From positions 3,100,001-3,164,000 of the forward strand of contig JBBPUQ010000009.1 of assembly GCA_038501195.1 (NCBI GenBank): a stretch of 64,000 nucleotides of DNA. The letters run 5' to 3'. Under the pieces are notes generated by a model. That model searched no databases. It worked only from the letters and a program-made list of their open reading frames with translations, and was not told where the DNA came from. Source of the stretch: Nemania diffusa. Taxonomy: Eukaryota > Ascomycota > Sordariomycetes > Xylariales > Xylariaceae. Of this stretch, positions 46,822 through 58,735 are shown in pieces. Made by a program: the position numbers and the translations under genes. Within the stretch, counting starts at the first letter, position 1; every line of letters begins with the position of its first letter.

Positions 46822-49800
46822 TTAGTTCTGCTTAGGCGAGCTGGGAGAGCTATAATCGATAGAATTAGCCAAGTGGCATTAGAAACAAGAGGGGATACAT
46901 ACTACTTGGGGCTAGTACTGCCACCAGGACCCGGCGAATGACTAGGATTGGGGCTGAACGTTGGAGACTGCAAATTCTGGTCAGCATAATTCACGTAGTA
47001 TATGATGAATAGGTACGTACCGTTGGTGAATAGTGGGGACTCGTAGGTGATTGCTGAGCACCCCCTGGACGATAATTTGGACTTGTTGGTGAGTATGAGT
47101 GGGGAGACGTAGGCGAATAGTTGGGCGATACCGGTGAGTAGCCTGGCGAGCCTCGGCCTCCAACGTTGTAGTGAGGCGAAGTTGGGCTATAAGATGGGCT
47201 GGTGGGAGAGTAGCTTGGTGACACGGGAGAGTGTCCTGCTGGTGACGTAGGGGAGTAGTGCGCATTTGGTGAGGTGGGCGAGTAATTCGGAGATGCGGGA
47301 CTATAATTAGGACTCGCCGGGCGGAAGCCAGGAGACGTGGGAGAAAATGAGGGCGAAGCTGGAATGAATGAGGGTGACGCAGGATAACGCCCATTTTGCA
47401 GAGGCGAGGTTGGTGAGTACCCGCCTGGTCCTGGTGATGTGGGAGAATAATTTCCGTAACCACCGAGTGGTGACGACGGAGAGAAAGGACTCGCGCCGCC
47501 TGGGCTGGTTGGTCTGTACGGACTAGTGCCACCACCCGGTCCATATTCGGTGAGGAAGCCTGGCGTGTTGTCCGAACCAGCACCAACAATGGGCGAGAAA
47601 TTGCCCATGCCAATAGAAGGCGAAGCAAGCGTCGCATATCCGCTGTCTGCCATAGGCGATCCTACATCGTATGGCGTGGCAGCACCGTCCATCTGGTTTC
47701 CTTTGACCGCCATGCCTGGCACGAGATCCATCCTGGAATTATCTGAAATAACGGTATCGAGCATCTTAGGGTCCAAGAATACTTGGAAATGACCAGTGCC
47801 CATCGGGGCAAGTTGGCCAAGCATAACGTTCTCAGAGATACCTCTGCAGTCATCGAGTTCTCCGAGGGAAGCAGCTTCTAGAAGAATCTCTACTGTCTCC
47901 TCAAACGAACATCTCATCAACGCGCCTGTGTCAGCACGGTTGATACCGTGTCTCGTCACGGCAGCAATGCTACCACGATATGTCATGACGTCGACTAGTA
48001 GAGCAAGATGCCGCTCGTTGACATACGAACCATCGAATGCTAGCACGCGCCTCAGCTCGTTTAGGAGAGCCCCGCGAGCTGCCTCGATGCCGAAGACTTC
48101 AACTATTTGCCATAAATCGTTTGTGATAGTACGCCTGGCATCAACACCGTCCACGGACAAGACCTCGCGTAAAGCAGTGCCCGAGGTGTCCAAGTACCAC
48201 TCTTCGCATCTCCCAGAACCCTTTTCCTGAACCAATGCACCGTTCGCATCGACGACAATCTTCGAACTAGTGTTCAGAAAAGCTCGTTCGACGCCCTTGA
48301 CACCACGAAGTGTCAAGTTCTCTAAGAGATGATCTGATAAACGTTTCAACATTATATCATCTTCAATAGCCTTATCGCCGTCGTCCTTATCGTCTGGCAT
48401 CGGGCGTATGCGAATAACTTGGTTCGGACTGTTATCATCACTGGGGATGATAGCTAGATCACTACCATAATCTTGTTTTAGTCGCAGTACAACATCATCG
48501 ATCGTTAATCCCTTGTCTAGCATCTTTTGTCTGTCCAGTACAATACGAAGCAACCATCGGGACTGTTTCTCAATTGGAGGCCCTGTCTCGTCAGGTATAA
48601 GGAAGTAGGATTCGACCATATCATTATCTTCTGGAATGCTTGTCGTATCAATTATAGGATCGTAGTAGATCTCAGTAATCGCGGTAACGGAGCGTAAATT
48701 GGTGTGTTCTACCATACTACGCAGCTTCTTGGCTTGATCTTGAGTTGGGTCGCCATCCATGTAAACCATCATTGAAGGCGTCTTGATATTACTGGCCACG
48801 TTTAAAATCTCCTTTAGTCGTGGCACACCAAGGGTGACGTTCTTAGACGCGATACCCGTGAAATGGAAAGTGTTCAGTGTCATTTGCGTAGCTGGTTCAC
48901 CAATTGACTGAGCAGCTAAAACGCCTACCATTTCACCTGGACTGACCATAGATCTGCGCCACTTACGGTCCAGCTCTCCAATCACATGATGGAAAGCCAT
49001 CTTGTCCAAGCGATGGAAGCAGGCAAGGTGCTTGAAAGCTAATTTGGAACGTAGAAGGGCTTTGAAAAGGAGCGTAGCATTATAGTCTGCTTCTTTAGAC
49101 ACCACATCCGAACCAGGGACGACGGTCATGCCATCGAGCAGAGTTTTAACGACAGGAATGACGTCCTGTGGTGTGAGATTGCTTGATTTCGTGTCATCCA
49201 CCTTGAGGAGTCTTTTAGCGCTTTCGATCAGTCGGCCTACGTTGAGCGGGAGCTGAAATGAGGAGTCCAGTTTCTCATCGTGCATTTTGAACTCTCTCAA
49301 AAACTCGACATCTTTTTGGAGGGCTTCGTACTCGAAATCAAGCAATTCTTGAGCCTGCGGATCTCCTGCAATATCCTGGATGTATTCGAGTGAATCCGTG
49401 ACACTTGCTGGAAGCGTATCCATAACATCAAGACGATATCGCTTCTCGAAGTCAAGCTTCCGTATCATCCAGTGGTCCATTCCCTGCTTCTCAATATGCA
49501 TTGCATCAAGTCCGTCTTCGCCATAGATGAACTGAATGATATCACCAAGCGAGTTCCGAACAGTACCGTCATAACGAGCGCTTACGTCTTCAAGGGCCTT
49601 GACCAGACGTCGCTGAATGTAACCTGTCTCCGCAGTCTTTACAGCAGTATCAATTAGACCTTCACGACCTGCCATGGCGTGGAAGTAGAATTCAGAAGGG
49701 GTTAAGCCTCTTAAGTAAGAGTTTTCAACAAACCCACGAGCTTCTGGGGAGTAATCGTCCTTTGTGAAGTGGGGAAGTGTGCGGTATTTGAAGCCGAAGG

Positions 49801-52227
49801 GAATACGTTTACCCTCAACAACCTGCTGGCCGACCAGGGCGGTCATTTGAGAGATGTTGATAGACGATCCTTTTGACCCGGATCGTGCCATGACCACAGC
49901 GTTGTTGATATCTTTCAGGTTGTTTTCTGTTGTTGTACCAGCTTTGTCACGAGCTTCGTTGAGAGCCTTCGAAACTTTGCTTTCGAAAGTTTCTCTGATA
50001 TTCATACCAGGAAGCGCTTCAAGCTCATTTGCAGTTGCCTGAGCAGTCAAATCAGAGACGATTGCCTTTTGTCCGTCGATATGCTCTTGAATCTTCTCAA
50101 TGGTCCCCTTGTCTGGGATGGTATCACCAATGCCAATGCTGTGACCGTTATGCAGGAGCCAATAGTTAATAACACGTTGGCAACCATTGAGAAATGCCAT
50201 AGCACCGTCAGATCCAAGCTCGTTATAACATAAGTGTATGATACCACCACTAGCGGCACCAACGTTCTTCTTAGTCAGAAGACCGAACAAGAGCTCGCCG
50301 GTTTGAATAAGTAAGCCGCCGTCCTGTAGTGGGCAATACGCATTATCTTTGTCTGGCTTAGAGTAAAGACTGATTTCCCGAGGAATAATCATGCTGACAA
50401 TCTGTTTTCCTGTCCAGCGCGGCCTAGGCTTTAGTATTGCCGGCTGAGGGATGATGCCATCCCAATTAGGTACCCACAGTAGCACATTCATGACCTGTTC
50501 TTTCGTCAAGAAGACATCTCGCCGGCACATTTTGTAGACACCCGCTAGGGTATCTTGTACAATACCCATCAGAGGGCCATTTCGTTGGGGAGAAACAATG
50601 TTAAGCGGAACCATACATAGTTCCCTGATCTCGGCACGAGTCTCTTCCGTTTGGGGAACGTGGAGATTCATCTCGTCACCATCGAAATCAGCATTGTAAG
50701 GTGACGTCACGGATAGATTCAGTCGAAAAGTGGAATACGGCATCACTTTGACACGATGGCCCATCATGGACTCCTTGTGTAGAGATGGCTGACGATTGAA
50801 GATGATGTAGTCACCATCTTGAAGATGACGTTCCACCTTCCAGCCGTACTCTAAAGAGATTTGGCCAGCACGCTTATGGTGGCGAAGGTCAATACGCGTT
50901 CCATCGGAGCGAATAACGTACTTCGCTCCGGGATGCTCATTTGGTCCGTTCTGAACAAGTTTGTGCAGACGAGAGATGTTATAAGGAGTGACGGTCTCAG
51001 GATACGTCAATGTTCGTGCAATACTCCGAGGGACACCAACTTCGTCTAGAGAAATATTGGCATCACCTGTGATAACTGTACGAGCTGAGAAATCAACTCT
51101 TTTTCCCATCAAGTTTCCTCGGAGTCGACCTTCTTTGCCCTTTAGACGAGCTCGGATTGATTTGACCGGGCGACCACTCTTCTGAAGTGCCTGGGGTTGA
51201 CCAGCAATATCATTGTCCATCAGTGTGGCAACGTGATATTGTAGAAGCGTGTCAAATTCATCGGCAACATGGCCGGCCGAGCCTTCTTGGAGAGCTTGCC
51301 GTACATTGCTATTGGCGCGCAGAACGTCACCAAGCTTGTACGTCAAATCATCTTCATTCCGGAGACCCTGGCCAGTGCCGTCCATCGAAATACTGGGTCT
51401 AACGGGTGGAGGAGGGACAGGTAAGACGGTGATAATCATCCACTCCGGTCGGGCATAGTCCTTGTTCAATCCCATATCTCGTAGGTCAGCGTCGGAAATA
51501 TTCTTTAGGATATTGAGTGCCATTTCCGGCTTGATGATGACCGTGTTCTTAGACTTGTTATTATCTTCGTCTTTTTCTTCGGAGATGGCGGTGAGTTTGA
51601 GGGCGCCTATCCGTATCTTGGGCTGGCTATTTCCACAGCCGCCATGGCCTAGCTGCTTTGGCTTGTTGTGAGGCTCGTACTCTTTCTCCTCATCCTTGGG
51701 TATCTCATTGCTGCATATGTTCTTGCCCTTACAGACACCCCATACGCGTTGGAAACGGGTCTTTGGATCACGAGTGGCAACGGCAGCTGCGAATTCTGGG
51801 TCATCCTATAGCGGGCGCATTAGCATCAATAAGATCTAGTAAACTTAGGGCGCAGGAGCAGGTAACTGACTCTATCTGCCTTGACTTTGCTGCAATTGGT
51901 GCAAACGATCTCCAAGATCTTTTTGACCTTCTTGATAAAGCCAGGGTGATAGACCGGTTTCGCTAGCTCGATGTGACCAAAATGGCCCGGACATTCGGAC
52001 ATATTCTCGAGACACGTGGCACACTTGAACTGACGGTCGACGGAGCCAAGACGCGGGTCGTTCAATCCGTTCTGACGCGGTTTGGTGCGCGTCTCGTCCA
52101 TAGTTTCTGGGTACATGATGTGTGCAACACTCATGTTCTTGATCTCTTCAGGTGAGAGGAGACCGAACTGGATCTCCTCTACCGTCTTGAGGGGCGCATC
52201 GGAGTGCGCGAAATGAAGGTTCGCCAT
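46822..52227 (-). CDS. rpb1: RPB1, largest subunit of RNA polymerase II
   Basis: RPB1 is the catalytic subunit of RNA polymerase II and carries the C-terminal domain (CTD) that coordinates capping, splicing and 3'-end formation. Exons on the minus strand are 52227-51871, 51805-47021, 46967-46906 and 46849-46822, giving 1,743 residues in frame. The N-terminal zinc clamp (CATC...[11 protein letters not shown], then CTNC), the catalytic [10 protein letters not shown] loop at about residue 490 with its three metal-binding Asp, and the bridge-helix and trigger-loop segments ([23 protein letters not shown]) are all intact. The CTD starts at about residue 1550. Only about nine heptads read YSPTSP exactly, and Gly-rich spacers interrupt the array. 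The end is [18 protein letters not shown]... finishing SPKQN. The acceptor of exon 3 is ambiguous: 46967 or, nine bases earlier, 46976, both in frame. The assignment is certain; the last two small exons are inferred from frame closure. Confidence 0.97.
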
Positions 52228-53879
52228 GGCTGAATAGCGGTATGGTCGGTGAAAACGAAGGGATGTGTGGCGACGGGTGAAGATGAGAGAAGCTTGTCGC
52301 GCACGTCAAATCGATGAATCGTGGGTATCGGAGAAATACAATGTCGCGTAGTGATAGAATTACAACGAGGTCGATGATGTATGGCGAAGGGTGCGCGGGT
52401 GCGCGATGTCTGGGGAAATGGCCGCGGCCGGTTGACGGTTGAGAGCACTGGAGGGTGCCGACCACGCAGCAGGCCTTCAGGCCTCGTGCAAGAACTGCTC
52501 CCGGGCGCGCGCAGGTACTCGGTCGATCGCGAGGCTGTAAGGTGACGATATAGCCAGGATGCAGATGTCGGGGCCCGCAGTAGAGATGCTGTGTCGTGAT
52601 GCCCGACGCGTGGTTCGCCTTAGATCGATGTGGTGAAGAATGTTGTTGTAGTGGTTGAGGCGTCGATTGATCTGGTGGACGGAAGGGGCGAGGGAAGTAG
52701 CCTTCAGAGTCGGGAACGCACTAGGCTTGATCCAGAGGACCTGCCCCACACCGGAAAAAAGATTTCGCTACAAAGAGGTTGCGTAGGTTCTTAGGTACTG
52801 TACTTGCTGTTGCCTGCAATTTGCTAGTAGTTTGAGGTATTTCTCCGGCCTCATTCACTAAGCCTATGTACTACTTACACTGCCTAATACGGTACGCTAC
52901 AGCCACCTCTTGTACTACAAACCAATTGGGCTCGCATTCACCACTCACCTGTCTTCAGTCAGGTGAATGAGGAGCTACATTTATGCATTCCTAGGGAAAC
53001 GGTCCTCAAAACTCAAAACGGTTGGGGTTTGGGTAACTGTCAACAAAGGAAGTACAGAGCGCAAGGCCTTGTTATAATAGTCCTTACCGTCATAGTGGGT
53101 TCAAGGAGCCTCATTTTACAGGTTAAGCGTCGCAGTTAGGTAATCAGAAACATCAATGCGTACATGTTATTTGGAAACAATGCTAAGCTATTCTAGGACA
53201 TACCCCCACAGTTCTGCCTCAAATTTACAGGTACGTGTAGAATATTAGCAGAATTTCAAACCAAAACATACATGTCTGACCACTAAGAATTCGAAATATT
53301 TCTAGCAATGTTCGGTAGCTAGACAGGTATCTTTAGAGCTCAAGTACCTACATAATTTTAGGCTTGGTTAACTAGGTAGTCAACTACCTATCTGAGTTCC
53401 CATATTTCTCATACTGGTGCATTATGTAGCTAGCCGTACCTACCTACCTAGGTAGGTATCTTTAAAAAGCTAAGCAAGGTACCTAAGGTACACTGCAACG
53501 CTAGTGCGGCTAGAGGTTTTCTGCTTCACCTACAGAATACAAGCCTACGCATAGCCTACAGGTCTAACCTACAGGTCTAGAAACCTCCAGCCAAAATAGG
53601 TACATTCCCGCATAGAAAAGACGAGAGAAGGCCGATTAGGTATTTGTTTGTCTCCGAGACCACAAACGCAACATTTTGAAACCAGCCTTCAGCACATGCT
53701 CTGAAGTCTGCATGCGCTAGCCGTCCAAACAACACCTGACGAACACTCCGTAAGTACAATGCACTCTTGTAATATGTGGGCGTGTTCTGAGGCTGCATGA
53801 AATATACGTTGTACCCGAGAACAATAGTCTGCTGGGCAGTCACAGGCACCAATCACGTCCTTAGATATCCGTTATCATC

Positions 53880-54300
53880 TTGCAAATGCCTACAATACTT
53901 AGACAACATACCGGCCAGTCCCAAAATATATGGGTAGACGAAATCTGCATCTATCGACCGGATTTGGCCTACAGAGGTCTTCAGATCAAGCGGATGGGTA
54001 GAATATATGGTATATCAACGGTTGTTATGATCCGGGTTGATCTGTCCTCAAACTCGAGTTCACTTTCTCTCGCAAAAGTAAACCATCTAGGTGAACAAGT
54101 TGAACACACAGGTAGTCGCTAGTATACATCTCCAAGTTTGACGGAGCAAGGGCGATCCAAGGGTGCCTTACCATTTGATGAAGATGCATGGGATGATGCA
54201 ATTCAGTACCTCCCTTCACGAGCGTAGTTTGAGCGCGTTTCGGCGCAGTAGGCGGCATTAACCTAGGAGGAACCGTCTTGATGACTTGACTAATCAAAGG
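53880..54300 (+). pseudogene. Relic of a HET-domain (heterokaryon incompatibility) protein
   Basis: The plus-strand frame contains QNIWVDEICIYRPDLAYRGLQ, followed by KRMGRIYGISTVVMI. This matches the core HET motif of fungal incompatibility and NLR-type genes: Leu-Trp-Ile-Asp-Ala-Ile-Cys-Ile-Asn-Gln, then Gln-Val-x-x-Met-x-x-Ile-Tyr and Val-Trp-Leu-Gly. Downstream, in shifted frames, LPFDEDAWDDAIQYLPSRA and FERV...AALT follow, at the place of the usual Trp-Phe-x-Arg-Val-Trp-x-x-Gln-Glu-Ala block, but with stop codons inside. The residues that normally close the motif (Asn-Gln after Cys-Ile) are changed. The upstream Tyr-x-Ala-Leu-Ser-Tyr part is not seen. It is therefore a disabled copy. Whether it was once functional in this lineage cannot be told. 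Confidence 0.6.
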
Positions 54301-55073
54301 GAGTAGACAACTTCCTTCAAATGACATTCCAGCTGCCATGCTCGAAGCTAGCTCCGAATTTACAGCCCTAAAGATGCTATAAATGAAAGATCTATTAGTT
54401 GGGGAGGTCCGTCGAGCCGAAAAGGCGGACGAAATAAAACCTAAATAATCTCCTTTTTGCACTATTTATATGAGACTGTAGTGTCAAGTCTTTATAGCTC
54501 TCGGACACCTTATTTAATTCGTTTATAGGCTCTACTCACTTATCCCTCAACCGTTCCACATGCTTCAGGTCATGGGCGGGAGTGTCAGGCAAAATCTCTT
54601 ACAGTGAGGTCATCTTTGCCATCGAAAGTACTGCTTCTACTGTTTCAGGTGACTATTGAGGTGATAATTTTGGCACCTCAAAGTCCTTGTTAATCGTCGA
54701 TATATGTAGCTTCTTGCTAATTAAGACTAATTACTTCCATCTTGATTGAGTTGCTGGGTCAGTTTGGATAGGAATTGATTCACGTGCTAATTCTGGCTAA
54801 AATTTCGCCTCATTCATCGTTAATTTGAGTAGCTCATCTAGATAAGAATACTTCTGTTTGCCCTCGTTTTTAACGTAGTAAAATGCGATCGAAGTGGACG
54901 GAGAGGTGTTTGTATTCCGATTTTATATATTTCGAAATGTATAACATAGGCAGTCCTCGTTTCACTCTAGTCGCAAAATGGTTAGATTATTTGAATAGCT
55001 TCTCGCTACTAATATTCCTACAGCCTTGAATATAAGAACTTCCTCAAACAAACGCCCACTATTCAGTGTAGAT

Positions 55074-55331
55074 ATGGCTCTCCAAGATGACTCCTATTGG
55101 GTATTAACAAAGCGCTCAAGCGCCTGTAGCGTTCATTTCTTCAAGCAATGCTTCTGTAACTGCTTAGAGGAGTATTAGTTGCGGCCAGTTGAGACATTGA
55201 TTCCTGCTGAATTTCCCAAGCACCTAGTAGCAGGTTTAGCAAGAGGATGTGCTGATATCACTCCTAATGATTATATCTACAGAATTTTCCTAGATAAATC
55301 TGCTAAAGAAACGTTTCTTTCCATGTTCTAA
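55074..55331 (+). pseudogene. Broken open frame of unknown family
   Basis: A plus-strand frame of 86 codons starts with ATG at 55074 and is interrupted by a single TAG after 34 codons, after which the same frame stays open to the TAA at 55329. The second half, LRPVETLIPAEFPKHLVAG followed by LARGCADITPNDYIYRIFLDK, has a protein-like composition. The frame is also open upstream of the ATG. I do not recognise a family. It may belong to the same degraded locus as the HET relic 0.8 kb upstream, but the two cannot be joined by inspection. Confidence 0.3.
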
Positions 55332-56932
55332 ATTTGCATTCACGGTTAGGTAAAGAACTTGGCGGCGACCTTGGCGATCGTATTATCAACTAACTTCGCC
55401 AAATTTAGGCCCTCGCGTACAAGAGCTCTCTCTAGATCTACACTACGGCAAGGGATTCTTTTTGATTCGTGGGTTAAACAATGAGAAGTACTCTACGGAG
55501 GCAACGACAGTCATTTTCCTAGGTATTCATTTTCCTAGGTATTCAGGTATATGTAGTTGAGAAGAGAGGTTGATAGGATGAGTTGGGAAACATGGTTGGT
55601 ATGTGTGCTTTAAAAACCCATGTCTCTAGCAAGATGAATAATATTCCACGTAGTGCATATACGTCCACGTGAAGTTTAATCATCGATGAACTCTCAAGCT
55701 GAGCACTCTTGACACTCGAATATTGCTCTGCTGAGTTTTTTATTTTATTTTATTTTTTTAGCAAATATCGGAGCCTCATTCCTAATTAATGTCACTAGCC
55801 TTTCTACGCAGACTTGGGGATATTCTAGCATTCCATACCGCTTCCTCCCTACCTAATCAAGGCGAGTGTGTACTTTCATCTGCGCATACTGTATAAAACG
55901 CGCTCGACATGAGCAGGTCAGATGTAGTCCAAATCCTAGATAGAACAGACTGGCCCTTTGCTTTGCATGTTGCGGAAAGCTCTCAGCTCTGAACGTCCCT
56001 TACTTGCTAACATCGTGATCCTTAGGCCATATCCTCACCAAAGACCAATCTTGTTCTATCAGAAATCAAAGCTTATTGTGAACTTCTAGCCATATTTTTT
56101 ATTTGAAAGCGAGTGGTACCCGCGACCTTTGGACTTCCCACGTCACACCGCTGCTCAGATAAAGCACTCGAAGCGCTTCAAGCCGTTGCAGAAGCACACT
56201 CCTACTAATTCACAACCCAGACCATAAAATTTCATTTCATTAATATTGAAACCTAGCAATATTACATGGGCGGGATAAATTCTCCAATGATCAGCGTAAC
56301 AAAAGGTACCTCGTTAGGATGTAGTTACGGAATAAAGAATTAAATTGAGATATCCCCGACGCCCTGAAGACGCCGTGAGCGGCAATTTTCGACGGAGATG
56401 CAAAGAGGATATGGAATATCGAGCTGATGCCGGAAAGTTTCTTTGCTTTGAAAATGTACCCGAATTAACGTTTTTATCTTGACCGAACCCAACTACTACT
56501 CTCCATTTCGTATGGTTGAAAATAATGCAAAATGGACTTATGTAAGAGCTAGACCCATCTTCGGCTCGCTTCAGGGGTTTTCTAACGTGTAGGTATGTAG
56601 GTAATGGTAAGATCTCTTTTACACTTTTCAAGAGGTAGGTTACATGATATTCCATAGGTATCTTTTAGTCTAGGTTCATTCTACACAAATACGTAGGTAT
56701 TCTCGAGGGCGCCCATCTTGAGGTCGGTGAATGTTTTCCTAAACAATGGCCATATGCCCGCTTTTTACAATGCCTTTATTCCTTCCTGTAGGTAATATAG
56801 ATTTTAGGGTATCATAGAATGGACTATCTCAAGTAAGTACCTGCGTTTTCATGGCAGGGTGTATACTTACAAGAACACCTGGGCAGGTCTCCTCTCCCCC
56901 ATCCTCGTGCAGCTAAGTTACTACGACTGCTG

Positions 56933-58416
56933 CTACCTCTTTTTTGCCCTTGCGCCTTTAGAAGCGGGGACTTTCTTTGCCGCAGTTGTCTTATCTTCCT
57001 CGACATCTTCGCCATCCTGGGCCTCGCCCATGCTTCTCCGCCGCACCGTGCCTGTCGATACAGCCACGAACTCCTCCTCGCTATCACTCGCGCCCAGGTC
57101 GAACAGCACCGGCATGCGAAAATCGGTTCCGCCTAAGTCCTCGTCGTACACTTTCCTTAAGTCCATCGCCAGGACATCGATATCCTCGTCTTCCAGATCC
57201 AGTCTACGCTTGTTGATTTCTTCTTGTGGGTGGATGTCGAACTCGTCCTCCCGTTCAATGTACTCCACGTTCTCCTCCACCTCGACAAAATCGGGTGCCA
57301 GTGCCGACCAGCGTTGGGGGCTCGTCACAGACCATATGTAGATGCGCCCAGTCTCTAGGCCGCAGGCTGCGAGTATGGCCCGGTGCGGGTGCCACTCGAT
57401 GACGCCCTGCTCTTCCTTGGGCCCTTCCAGCATCCTTACCAAGCTCCCATGGTTTCGCTCCCAGATGTATAATTCGTGGTTGTTGTATGTCGAGGCCGCA
57501 ACATATTCTCCAGTCGCACTGAATGTGACATGATTCCAGGATAGCCTATTAACTACATCCTGAAACTTATGTTCTAGTGGCATCTGTATCGTGTCTGGAT
57601 CGAGATCTTCGGCCGAGAGGTTCGGCACATGGAATGTTCTGATAATCCTATCCTGTGAATTGACTAGTAATTCTCTGCCGGCTCCTGTTAATCGTAAGGT
57701 AGTCACGACCGAACTACAGATCTTTTCGGACCATATAATCTCGTGCGTGTTTGGGTCTATGAGGTTGAGGCGGCCCTTGTTCGTGCCGGCAAGGATGTGA
57801 TCCCCCGTAACGCTCCAAACCGTAGCCGTGGTCATCTGCTTCGCGTCTTCTTTCGCTTGTTTCTCCTTGGTCGCGGCATCGGCGTCGGTATTTGTGCGTT
57901 TTGGTGCTGAGGGAAGAGTATGTTTAACATCGATGGGATCGGTTAAGTCGACTAGTGACGGGGGCTCATCAAATACAGAAGCGACAAATAATAGACTTGA
58001 CAATTGATCGTTAGCGATATAGAGAAGGGGCTTCGCATCCGCCATTGGGTCCCTTACTGATTCCACGGGTGCAATTCTGCGGTATAGATTGGCGCCCTGA
58101 AACGAATCTCTCTATACCGTCTACCGTCATTTAAATCCCACAGGACTGCTCTCCAGCCCTGGCAAGCTGACAGGAGATAACGTCCGCATCTCGACCAGCT
58201 CAATGAAGTGATAGCCGCTCTATGGCCCCTCAGTTTCTGCGCGACGCCCATAGTCTCCAGATCCCATACCACGACGGTGCCATCGACGCGACCCGAGGCG
58301 AGATAATCGCCTTTGCGGTTGAAACGCAGACATGTTGTATGACCGGAACGGATAGTGTTGGTAATGTTCTCCGGGTAGTCCTGGAGCAGGTAGTCGTCAG
58401 AAAGAAGTAAATTCAT
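56933..58416 (-). CDS. swd1: SWD1, WD-repeat subunit of the COMPASS (Set1) complex
   Basis: SWD1 (RbBP5 in animals) is the WD40 protein that, with Set1 and Bre2, positions histone H3 lysine 4 for methylation in the nucleus. Exons on the minus strand are 58416-58058 and 57995-56933, giving 473 residues. The 62-base intron (GTAAGG donor, GCTAAC branch, TCAAG acceptor) restores the frame at HPWN-H-LLFVASVF, and without splicing the frame stops at once. WD repeats are visible: GHTTCLRFNRKGDYLASGR...VVVWDL, GHRAAITSLSWSRCGRYLLS...AVLWDL, and later HELYIWERNHG and GRIYIWSVT. The family segment DPIDVKHTLPSAPKR and the region KQAKEDAKQMTTATVWSVTGDHILAGTNKGR are present. The tail is acidic, then Lys-rich (AARKVP-like, ending RAKKR). 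The gene is head-to-head with THG1. Confidence 0.93.
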
Positions 58417-58735
58417 GTTGTCGGTTTCATTTTAGTCACCGATAGAGAAGGGCCAGGACACCCTCTGTGGTATTGATATTATTTTGATGTTGTGTTTTGG
58501 GAAAGTTAAAGCTACCTAGGTACTTACCTATAACAGCCGTGCATGCGCTAATGCTTCAGGGATGTAGGCCATGGCGGGGGCGCTCACCCCGCTACACCAC
58601 CCCACCACGAAAGATCATAGGTTGTTATATAGCATCCGAATACCAAGGTGTGAATTTGTGCTTTGATTGTCCGTCAACTACCTCTAAGCTCATCTGAGCG
58701 TTAATAACCTACTGGGGATCTTCTGTGGGCTTGTG
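58417..58735. promoter_or_regulatory. Short bidirectional promoter between SWD1 and THG1
   Basis: Only 319 bases separate the SWD1 start codon from the first in-frame THG1 ATG (397 bases to the second). Such a short head-to-head spacing implies a shared promoter. A CCTAGGTACTTACC motif of the dispersed type lies in it near 58514. No TATA box is evident. Confidence 0.6.

Larger units (their letters stand above)
52228..56932. other. Gene-poor region between RPB1 and SWD1 with relics
   Basis: The first ~520 bases are the RPB1 promoter and leader, where a 90-codon minus-strand frame (52749-52477) may contain an upstream ORF. From about 53440 the TAGGTACC-type motifs are dense. A HET-domain relic lies at 53880-54300 and a broken frame of unknown type at 55074-55331. 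The rest is AT-rich with stops throughout. The 3' flank of SWD1 begins near 56800. Confidence 0.5.

Noticed and set aside
46981..47637. Long open frame of 218 codons on the minus strand
   Set aside because: It is the alternative frame of the repetitive RPB1 CTD coding sequence. Heptad repeats keep other frames open.
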